Positions 57,374 through 64,000 of a stretch of 64,000 bases of DNA are shown piece after piece (within the stretch, counting starts at the first letter, position 1; each line of letters begins with the position of its first letter). A model generated the notes under the pieces. It was not told the DNA's origin and searched no databases. It saw only the letters and a program-made list of their open reading frames with translations. The stretch comes from Desulforamulus reducens MI-1. GTDB taxonomy: Bacteria; Bacillota; Desulfotomaculia; Desulfotomaculales; Desulfotomaculaceae. The stretch lies in assembly GCF_000016165.1 (NCBI RefSeq), contig NC_009253.1, positions 1,832,332-1,896,331 of the forward strand, read 5' to 3'. Made by a program: the position numbers and the translations under genes.

Positions 57374-58918
57374 ATGAAAAACTTTAGCAACGAACCCTTT
57401 ACAAATTTTGCTTTGGCAGAAAATGCTGCTGCCATTAAGTCCGCCCTAGCACAGGTCCGGCAGGAATTAGGGAAAAAATATCCCCTGTATATTGGGGGGG
57501 AAACCATATATACAGATGAAGTAATTATATCCACAAACCCAGCCGATGAAAATGAAGTTATTGGCAATGTATCCAAGGCGAACTTGGAATTAGCTGATAA
57601 GGCCATAGATACTGCTTTTCAAACCTTTAATAACTGGTCTAAGGTAGAACCCGGGGAACGGGCTATGTATCTATTTAAAGCGGCTGAACTCATGAGACAA
57701 AGAAAACATTATTTTTCTGCCTGGTTAGTTTTAGAAGCCGGTAAAAACTGGGCAGAGGCAGACGCAGACACAGCAGAGGCCATTGATTTTATGAACTACT
57801 ATGCCAATGAAATGTTGCGCTATGCTAATCCCCCCCAACTGGTTACGGTCAATGGGGAGTATAACAAAATGAAATATATCCCACTGGGTGTAGGAGTTGT
57901 CATTCCCCCTTGGAACTTTCCGCTGGCAATTATGGCCGGGATGACAGTGGCATCGGTGGTAACCGGTAATACGGTTGTTCTTAAACCGGCCAGTGCCACA
58001 CCGGTCATTGCAGCAAAATTCATGGAACTTCTTAGGGAGGTAGGACTGCCCGACGGCGTAGTTAACTACCTGCCAGGTTCTGGTGGCGCCATTGGCGATT
58101 ATTTAGTATCTCATAAACTAACCCGTTTTATCAATTTTACCGGTTCTAAGGAAGTGGGCTTGCGGATCAGTGAACTGGCGGCCAAAGTGTCTCCGGGTCA
58201 AAAATGGATTAAGCGAGTGGCTGCTGAAATGGGTGGGAAGGATTCCATCATTGTAGATGAAACTGCAGATCTGGATAAAGCAGCCCAGGGGATTGTTGCC
58301 TCTGCCTTTGGTTTTCAAGGTCAAAAGTGTTCTGCTTGTTCAAGGGCCATTGTGGTAGAAAGGGTTTATGATGAAGTGATAGAAAAAGTTCTGACCCTAA
58401 TGCCAAAACTGACTCAGGGTTCCCCTGAAGAAAATTTCCCCATGGGACCTGTCATTGAGAAAAGAGCCATGGAGAAAATTTTGGAATATATCGAAATAGG
58501 AAAACAGGAAGCTTCCCTGATATTGGGCGGGGAAAGATTAGGTGAAAAGGGTTGGTTTGTTAAACCCACCATCTTTAAAGACGTACCTCCAACGGCTAGA
58601 ATTTCTCTGGAAGAAATATTTGGACCCGTTCTGGCATTTATTAAAGTAAAGGATTTTGATGAAGCCTTGCAAGTTGTTAATAATACGGAATATGGCTTAA
58701 CTGGATCTTTATACACTAGAAACAGAGAAAATATTCGCCGGGCCAAGGAAGAATTCAATGTTGGAAACCTGTATTTTAATCGGAAATGCACCGGAGCCCT
58801 GGTGGGCGTACATCCCTTTGGCGGATTTAATATGTCCGGCACATGCTCCAAGGCAGGCGGTATTGATTATCTAGGATTATTTATGCAGATGAAAATAACT
58901 TCAGAGGTTTTAGGCTAA
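57374..58918 (+). CDS. rocA: L-glutamate gamma-semialdehyde (P5C) dehydrogenase
   Basis: 514 residues, RocA/PruA length. NAD-dependent ALDH with PPWNFPLAIMAGM near residue 177, general base Glu in AAEMGGKDS near 288, and nucleophile Cys in GFQGQKCSACSRA near 322. HPFGGFNMSGTCSKAGG near the C-terminus is typical of P5CDH. It converts glutamate semialdehyde to glutamate. AAGGAGG precedes the ATG. Its place as last gene of the operon is the main evidence that the upstream dehydrogenase makes P5C. Confidence 0.92.
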   Translation: MKNFSNEPFTNFALAENAAAIKSALAQVRQELGKKYPLYIGGETIYTDEVIISTNPADENEVIGNVSKANLELADKAIDTAFQTFNNWSKVEPGERAMYLFKAAELMRQRKHYFSAWLVLEAGKNWAEADADTAEAIDFMNYYANEMLRYANPPQLVTVNGEYNKMKYIPLGVGVVIPPWNFPLAIMAGMTVASVVTGNTVVLKPASATPVIAAKFMELLREVGLPDGVVNYLPGSGGAIGDYLVSHKLTRFINFTGSKEVGLRISELAAKVSPGQKWIKRVAAEMGGKDSIIVDETADLDKAAQGIVASAFGFQGQKCSACSRAIVVERVYDEVIEKVLTLMPKLTQGSPEENFPMGPVIEKRAMEKILEYIEIGKQEASLILGGERLGEKGWFVKPTIFKDVPPTARISLEEIFGPVLAFIKVKDFDEALQVVNNTEYGLTGSLYTRNRENIRRAKEEFNVGNLYFNRKCTGALVGVHPFGGFNMSGTCSKAGGIDYLGLFMQMKITSEVLG

Positions 58919-58944
58919 GATATTTACCATCCATTACTTTCATT

Positions 58945-58973
58945 CCATAGTCTCTATGAGACTATGGTTTTTT
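58945..58973 (+). terminator. Terminator of the proline-oxidation operon
   Basis: CCATAGTCTC and GAGACTATGG form a perfect ten-base-pair stem with a TAT loop, followed by six T residues. Confidence 0.93.
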
Positions 58974-58993
58974 GTTTAAGTGGTCAAACTAAT

Positions 58994-59095
58994 CATACTA
59001 GGCCCATCAGGGTGTGCCTGCCTGTGCTTTCAGAGTGCGGAAAGACTCTCGTGCCCTTTAGTATGGTGGAGCCAGGTTTACTTTAGAAGATACAC
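58994..59095. repeat. Structured intergenic repeat, copy C
   Basis: CATACTA (58994-59000) pairs with TAGTATG (about 59060-59066), enclosing AGAGT..ACTCT. CTCTCGTGCCCT (59046-59057) is identical to copy A, followed by the shared TAG..TATGG..GAGCCAGGTTTACTTT. It lies between the rocA terminator and the gerA-like gene and forms the 5' leader region of the germination operon. Confidence 0.6.
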
Positions 59096-59138
59096 AATTA
59101 GGATAATTCTACATTTTGTGGTGAAACTAATAACGGTG

Positions 59139-61046
59139 ATGAAAATGAATTGGTGGAAAATAATTAAAAAGACCTTTGAATATAAACCAAATACTGATCG
59201 AGAAGGCTTTGTCCTCAAAGAGACAAGTCAGGAAAAGGAACAATTGGCTCGGGAGCAAAATCCATGCCATGGAAAAGAAGGCAAGGGTAACGATGAAGCA
59301 CAGAAAAAGGATGAGAAAATAGGCAGTCAAAAACGTGCCCAAATAAGGAAACCGGATAAAATATTCTGGAAGCAGGAAGGTGTTCAAAAACAAGGGACAA
59401 GAGAGGGGCTTAAAGATTCTGAAGTTGACAAAGATAAGAGAATAATAAAAAAGAAAGAAGAAAAAAAAGAGGATCGGCAAAATATTAAAAAACCCTTAAA
59501 GGTCCATGAGGCCCAGGATAACCATGATCCAGATCGAGTTAGTCCTTACTTGGAAGTGAATAAAAAACGCATTGAAGAAATTTACGGCTTGCCGGATAAT
59601 AAAGATTTTATTATCCGTGAGTTTACCATTGCCCTGGCGCCTCCGGTACAGGCCTTTGCCCTTTTTCTGGAAGGTATGAGCGAGAAAGCCATTATTAACC
59701 AGAACATCCTGCAGCCCATGATGTTGTTTTCCAATTTTCATGAGGAAGTGGAAGGTTATCTGCTGGATCATGTTAAAAAGAGGGTCTTAACCGGCAATCA
59801 GGTTACCGCCCATGAAAGGTATGAGCAAATAATCGGTGGTGTTAACTTTGGTTCCACGGCAGTGTTTATCGACGGATGTGATCAAGCACTGGTGGTGGAA
59901 ACCAAGGGGTGGGAGCACCGTGGCGTGGGAATTGCGCTAAATGAGTCAGTTGTCCGCGGTTCCCAGGAAGGTTTTGGCGAAATTTTACGGACAAACACAG
60001 CGCTGATAAGAAAATATATTCGTTCGTCAAAATTAACCACTGAAATGCTTAAAGTAGGGAATGTGGCCCAAAACGATGTGGCCCTAATGTATATCAGAGA
60101 TATAGCCAATGAGTCGTTGGTTCAAGAAGTGAAGCGAAGGATTAAATCACTGAAGATTGATGGGGTTATAGACAGTGGTATCTTGGAACAGTTGATAGAG
60201 GAAAGGCCCTGGAGCATTGCACCTCAGGTAATGGCCACCGAAAGACCGGACCGAGTAGCTTTAATGCTTCTGAGGGGTAAGGTTGCTATTTTTCTGGACG
60301 GCAACCCCTATGTATTGCTGGTTCCCACTACTTTATTTGATCAGCTACATACCCAGGAGGATTATTACCTGAGGCCCCTGTTTGGTAGCTTTTTGCGGCT
60401 TGTTAGAGGCTTAGCTTTTTATATTTCCTTCCTAACCCCAGGCGTTTATTTAGCCATAGTTTTATTTCATAAAGAAATGATTCCCACAGAACTGTTACTG
60501 GCGATATCGGGGTCCAGGGAAAAGGTACCGTTCCCCAGCTTTTTAGAAGTCTTACTTATGGAAATATCCTTTGAGATGCTCCGAGAAGCAGGCCTCCGGG
60601 TACCGGGAATATTAGGAAACACCATCGGCATTGTCGGCGCCATCGTTCTAGGTCAAGCTGCCGTTCAGGCCAACATTGTCAGTCCCATTCTGGTCATAGT
60701 GGTGGCAGTAACCGGTTTAGCATCCTTTGCTATCCCGTCCTATTCTCTTCAGTTTTCCCTAAGGATTATGCGCTTTGTCTACATTGCCCTGGCTGCGATG
60801 ATGGGCTTTGTGGGTATTGTGTTCGGGTTGTTTGTTCAAATGCATATGATGGCTTCTTTAAAATCCTTTGGTGTACCTTACCTAGCTCCTATGTCCCCCA
60901 CCACTGGCACCACCGGGGATGCAGTGTTTCGCAGACCTGTTTTTTCCTGGGAAATCCATCCAGACTTTTTAAATACCAAGAAACAAGGATCACAGCCTAA
61001 AATCGCCAGGGGTTGGGTGAAAGAATCCACAAAAAGGGAGAAATAA
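59139..61046 (+). CDS. GerA-family spore germination receptor subunit A
   Basis: 635 residues from ATG 59139. The first 130 or so residues are very rich in Lys, Glu and Gln and precede the conserved GerA domain (SPYLEVNKKRIEEIYGLP onward). Membrane helices lie in the C-terminal part (about 410-585). It is part of the inner-spore-membrane nutrient receptor. The start is uncertain: no good ribosome site, and GTG 59136 and ATG 59145 are near. Reading further upstream would translate repeat C and is rejected. First gene of the ger operon. Confidence 0.9.
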   Translation: MKMNWWKIIKKTFEYKPNTDREGFVLKETSQEKEQLAREQNPCHGKEGKGNDEAQKKDEKIGSQKRAQIRKPDKIFWKQEGVQKQGTREGLKDSEVDKDKRIIKKKEEKKEDRQNIKKPLKVHEAQDNHDPDRVSPYLEVNKKRIEEIYGLPDNKDFIIREFTIALAPPVQAFALFLEGMSEKAIINQNILQPMMLFSNFHEEVEGYLLDHVKKRVLTGNQVTAHERYEQIIGGVNFGSTAVFIDGCDQALVVETKGWEHRGVGIALNESVVRGSQEGFGEILRTNTALIRKYIRSSKLTTEMLKVGNVAQNDVALMYIRDIANESLVQEVKRRIKSLKIDGVIDSGILEQLIEERPWSIAPQVMATERPDRVALMLLRGKVAIFLDGNPYVLLVPTTLFDQLHTQEDYYLRPLFGSFLRLVRGLAFYISFLTPGVYLAIVLFHKEMIPTELLLAISGSREKVPFPSFLEVLLMEISFEMLREAGLRVPGILGNTIGIVGAIVLGQAAVQANIVSPILVIVVAVTGLASFAIPSYSLQFSLRIMRFVYIALAAMMGFVGIVFGLFVQMHMMASLKSFGVPYLAPMSPTTGTTGDAVFRRPVFSWEIHPDFLNTKKQGSQPKIARGWVKESTKREK

Positions 61047-61048
61047 CA

Positions 61049-62158
61049 TTGATCCAAGAAGGTAAAATTGGCTTTGCTGAAGGATTTTCATTGCTACTAA
61101 TAACCAATATATCTATTTTATTCTTAACTTTACCTGCAAAGCTAATCGGAGAGCATAAAACCATGGCCTATCTTGTTTATTTCCTGGTGCTAGTTATGGT
61201 TTTATTGATCTTCTGGCTCATGGCAGCCCTAATGAAAAGGCACCAAAACATAACCTTGATTGAGGTCAGTGAGAAGTTGCTGGGCCCATACCTTGGGATG
61301 GTGATTAATCTAGTTTTTGTTTTGTATTTTATTGTTTGGGAGTCACTCCTGCTTAGGATGTATTCAGAAACGTTTATTACCACGGCATTACCAAGAACTC
61401 CCGTTAGCGCAGTTCTTACAACGCTGGTTCTGGCGGCCTTTATCAGTGCATTTTACGGTTTGGAAGTCCTTGCAAGGGTGGCCCGAGTATCCTTAACTTT
61501 TATTGTATTGGGATTGACCATTGTGTTTTTGTCTATCATGAAGGAAGTAGATGTTACCAATCTTTATCCTCTCTGGACGTCTGAACCTATAACATTATTT
61601 TCCAATGGAGTATTGCATTACACGGCAGCCGCTGATTTGTTAGTGCCGGCCATCATAATTCATGCCTTTGGGGGGTGGCGTCACTTTTGCAGGGCAGGCC
61701 TATTGGCTTTTTTGACGTCACGGATAATCGTAGGGATTGCACTTCTGTTAATCTTACTCACCTTTGGTGTTCAACCGTCATCGGAAATGCTCCTTCCCTT
61801 TTATGAGTTAAGTAAACTTATTAGTTTTGGGCGATTTTTTCAACGTCTTGAAGCCGTTTTTCTATTGACCTGGTCCATGGTTGGTTATATTAAGATAGGG
61901 TTATACCTGTATATAATCGCAGTTATTTTGGCCAGAATGTTTCGTTTAGAAGATTACCGTCCCCTGTTATGGGTTGTTGCCTTACTCTGCTATGTTTTAA
62001 GTATTTTGCCAGCAGATCTGCCTACCGCCCTAGTGTATTATGAAGCCATGAGAGGAACTTTGGGATTAGTCCCAACCTTGGCAGTACCATTGCTTTTGTT
62101 ATTGGTATCGATGTTTAAAAAAAATGAGGAGCTAGGCAATGATGACAGCAAAACCTAA
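61049..62158 (+). CDS. GerB-family spore germination receptor subunit B
   Basis: 369 residues with about ten membrane helices, related to the APC amino-acid transporter fold. EGKIGFAEGFSLLLITNISI is the usual GerAB start. It probably forms the ligand-binding transmembrane part of the receptor. The TTG at 61049 follows AAGGGAG, three bases after the gerA stop. It overlaps the gerC gene by 20 bases. Confidence 0.9.
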   Translation: MIQEGKIGFAEGFSLLLITNISILFLTLPAKLIGEHKTMAYLVYFLVLVMVLLIFWLMAALMKRHQNITLIEVSEKLLGPYLGMVINLVFVLYFIVWESLLLRMYSETFITTALPRTPVSAVLTTLVLAAFISAFYGLEVLARVARVSLTFIVLGLTIVFLSIMKEVDVTNLYPLWTSEPITLFSNGVLHYTAAADLLVPAIIIHAFGGWRHFCRAGLLAFLTSRIIVGIALLLILLTFGVQPSSEMLLPFYELSKLISFGRFFQRLEAVFLLTWSMVGYIKIGLYLYIIAVILARMFRLEDYRPLLWVVALLCYVLSILPADLPTALVYYEAMRGTLGLVPTLAVPLLLLLVSMFKKNEELGNDDSKT

Positions 62159-63410
62159 AAAGAATTGTTACTGGTTAATAATATTTCTGTTACTAATTTT
62201 ATCATTAATGGTTACCGGTTGTTGGGGAGGACAGGAAACTGATGAAGTGCTCACAATTTTAGCAATAGGCCTTGATAAAGGAGAGAAAGCACCTCTGAAA
62301 ATGACAGTTACAGTAGCCAACCCCAGTGCCTTTGCCGGCGGTGGCGGTGGTGGCGGTGGTAAGGAGGAACGCTTTATTAATTCAACCGTTGAGGGTTCCT
62401 CGGTCTGGAATTGTTTTATCCTGCAGCATATGTATGGAAGTGCCAGGACGATAAGTTTCCAGCATACCCAGGCCTTTATTATCGGGGAAGAGTTGGCCAA
62501 AGAAGGTATAGCAAAACACATGGGGGAGTTACTGCGTCAACAGGAAGTTCGGAGAAGTAGCTCTCTGTTTATCTGCCGGGGCACAGCAGAGGATTTTATA
62601 GAAAATAATAAATCCAAAGTGGAAACCTCCCCCGCAAGACAATACCAATTTATAGATAGGTTATCTCATTATACTAGCTTATTTCCTAGTAGTGATCTTT
62701 ATAATTTTTATGATGCACAAAAAACATTATATAGCAGTCCTGTGATTCCTTTAGTGGGGGTATCCAAAGTCTCCAAACAATTGCTGAAAGCAAAGTTCGG
62801 AGACCCTCTCAAGGTACCCTATTATGCCGGCGAAGTGCCTGAAAAGGCAGGAACATCTAATGCGCAGTTTATTGGTGCCGCAGTATTTAGAGATGGTAAA
62901 ATGGTTGGACAGTTAACTGGGGGTGAATCACGTATTATGTTGCTCCTACAGGGTAAAGCTGGTTTATCAACCTTTACAATGAAAGACCCTAGACATAAGG
63001 ACAAATTGCTTTCCTTCGTACTTAAACAGGCTAAAAAACCTAAAATAGCAATGTCAAATGAGCAAGGGCATTTGAGAATCCACCAGACCATATTTTTAGA
63101 AGGTGAGTTTATGGGTATCCAAAGCGGCGAAAATTATGAAAGTTCCTCACAAAAGAAGTTGGTGGAGCAAGCCTTTAATCAGCAAATGAAACAGCTTACA
63201 AGGGATTTGATAGACAAGACGAAGGAAAAGAACTGGGGCGATATTTTTCACTATGATAGGTTCTATCGCAAGGAATTATGCTGTTGGGAAGAGTGGGATA
63301 AACTAAATTGGCAACAATTGTATAACGAGGCTGACATAACGGTGGAATTTAAGGCTAATATTCGGAGAGTAGGGTTATTAAGAAAAACAGCTACAACTCA
63401 TGGGGAGTAG
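62139..63410 (+). CDS. Ger(x)C-family germination lipoprotein
   Basis: 423 residues. Lipoprotein signal with lipobox MVTGC near residue 27, directly followed by WGGQETDEVLTILAIGLDKG, the GerAC start. An eight-Gly run near residue 67, encoded by GGC/GGT repeats around 62337-62361, interrupts the N-terminal domain. The remainder matches three-domain GerC proteins. It completes the A-B-C receptor on the outer face of the inner spore membrane. GAGGAG precedes the ATG. Confidence 0.9.
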   Translation: MMTAKPKKNCYWLIIFLLLILSLMVTGCWGGQETDEVLTILAIGLDKGEKAPLKMTVTVANPSAFAGGGGGGGGKEERFINSTVEGSSVWNCFILQHMYGSARTISFQHTQAFIIGEELAKEGIAKHMGELLRQQEVRRSSSLFICRGTAEDFIENNKSKVETSPARQYQFIDRLSHYTSLFPSSDLYNFYDAQKTLYSSPVIPLVGVSKVSKQLLKAKFGDPLKVPYYAGEVPEKAGTSNAQFIGAAVFRDGKMVGQLTGGESRIMLLLQGKAGLSTFTMKDPRHKDKLLSFVLKQAKKPKIAMSNEQGHLRIHQTIFLEGEFMGIQSGENYESSSQKKLVEQAFNQQMKQLTRDLIDKTKEKNWGDIFHYDRFYRKELCCWEEWDKLNWQQLYNEADITVEFKANIRRVGLLRKTATTHGE

Positions 63411-63415
63411 ATACA

Positions 63416-63586
63416 ATGAATTTTATACTGGCCTTGATTCCAATTGCCATCGGAGTTTACACACTCTCCTTTGCCTCCTGGTTGTGGAGACATAATAATA
63501 AGCGAGGGGCTGTTGGTACTTTTCTACTAACTGTTACGACTTTAACCCTATCATTTTATGCCATATTTATTCGGCAAAGCTTTTAA
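63416..63586 (+). CDS. 56-residue two-helix membrane protein
   Basis: Reads MNFILALIPIAIGVYTLSFA, a basic SWLWRHNNKRGAVG turn, a second hydrophobic helix and IRQSF at the end. GGGGAG precedes the ATG, five bases after the gerC stop, so it belongs to the operon. Small two-helix proteins (GerD-like position or the GerX/GerW type of accessory) occur beside some receptor operons, but I cannot name the family. Confidence 0.7.
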   Translation: MNFILALIPIAIGVYTLSFASWLWRHNNKRGAVGTFLLTVTTLTLSFYAIFIRQSF

Positions 63587-63698
63587 AAGCGTCTATTTTA
63601 GCTGAAAAAATACCAACAGCTGGATATTCAGTGAAAAAGGATATATCTCGCTCGCTGTGGAATATTACCATTGGATATTATTGGGGGATGTGATTTGA

Positions 63699-64000
63699 TT
63701 GGATATTAAGGTCCAGCCAAGGCCAATGGAAGGGGAAGGTAATTTAGCAGAAGCATTGGAGAAGCTATTTATAGACGAATGGGGTGGTCCCAAGAATCCC
63801 CTGGCCCTTGCCTATTTAAGGGGGACCGTAATTCCTGATCTAATCCATTGCATCAAGAAAAACTGGATTTTTTTAGAGAATAAAACCTTTCAAGAAATTC
63901 TTAGTTCTAAACTCAACACACAGTTTGCTTACCCTCCTGCCTTTGCCGACGGCCTTGCTGGAGAAATCTTGGACTGTGCCAAGCATGTTTTAGGAACCAG
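63699..64000 (+). CDS. Unrecognised gene, 5' part only
   Basis: Open from TTG 63699 to the window edge (100 codons). GGGGGAT lies about ten bases upstream; ATG 63726 is an alternative start. The visible part is soluble and helical, with LAEALEKLFIDEWGGPKNP, a Pro-rich turn and few charged clusters. No family recognised. It follows the germination operon by 112 bases, a gap in which I see no clear terminator or promoter. Confidence 0.55.
   Translation, partial: MDIKVQPRPMEGEGNLAEALEKLFIDEWGGPKNPLALAYLRGTVIPDLIHCIKKNWIFLENKTFQEILSSKLNTQFAYPPAFADGLAGEILDCAKHVLGT

Noticed and set aside
58980-59138. Upstream extension of the GerA-type protein
   Set aside because: These 53 codons translate repeat C and give an unusual Cys/Trp-rich sequence. 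The GerA protein more likely starts near 59139.

Overview
This window looks like chromosomal DNA of an anaerobic, endospore-forming Firmicute of the Desulfotomaculum / Desulforamulus (Peptococcaceae) type. The sequence basis is a GerA/GerB/GerC spore-germination operon, a YteA-type DksA/TraR protein, RemA, PyrR-type attenuators, LL-diaminopimelate aminotransferase (DapL), sigma-54 enhancer-binding proteins and Firmicute-like ribosome binding sites with many TTG/GTG starts. The genus assignment is inference. I see no rRNA, tRNA, CRISPR array, prophage or transposase gene. Coding density is high and no gap without a gene exceeds 300 bases.

Layout. (1) 1-1430: 5' part of an MFS transporter (minus) divergent from a yqhV-like membrane gene. 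(2) 1465-12718: de novo UMP operon pyrR-pyrB-pyrC-carA-carB-pyrK-pyrD-pyrF-lspA-pyrE, with a strong promoter, one PyrR attenuator before pyrR, a second before pyrB, and a terminator after pyrE. A lipoprotein signal peptidase gene is embedded between pyrF and pyrE. (3) 12739-20903: alkaline-phosphatase-superfamily enzyme, RqcH (minus), SERCA-type Ca2+ ATPase and a methyl-accepting chemotaxis protein with a Cys-rich cytoplasmic N-terminus (minus). (4) 21170-25336: dapF-dapL-aspartate aminotransferase (DAP/lysine/cell wall supply) and a yteA-like gene. (5) 25533-44041: a long co-directional housekeeping run, yicC-remA-gmk-rpoZ-coaBC-priA-def-fmt-DUF116-rsmB-rlmN-fhaA-fhaB-stp-ftsW/rodA-pbp-prkC-rsgA-rpe, ending in a 22-codon CxxC microgene. 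The fhaA-to-prkC part has the gene order of the mycobacterial fhaA-fhaB-pstP-rodA-pbpA-pknA/B locus. (6) 44109-45256: small unknown gene (minus) and an isolated zinc-lid adenylate kinase.

(7) 45384-58973 is the most interesting part. Two paralogous PAS/sigma-54 activators flank a five-gene LIV-type amino-acid ABC transporter. They are followed by a six-gene operon encoding a 2Fe-2S subunit, an FAD/NAD oxidoreductase, a 4Fe-4S subunit, a BFD-type 2Fe-2S subunit, a DAO-family FAD dehydrogenase and a glutamate-semialdehyde (P5C) dehydrogenase. A consensus -24/-12 sigma-54 promoter and possible TGTC/GACA activator sites precede it. The inferred system imports an amino acid and oxidises proline (or hydroxyproline) to glutamate through a split, multi-subunit dye-linked-type proline dehydrogenase, rather than through PutA/PutB.

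(8) 58994-64000: spore-germination operon gerA-gerB-gerC with a small membrane gene, then the start of an unrecognised gene.

A structured intergenic repeat of about 100 bases occurs three times (18991-19100, 55264-55370, 58994-59095). One copy lies inside the proposed proline operon. I do not recognise it as a known riboswitch or mobile element.
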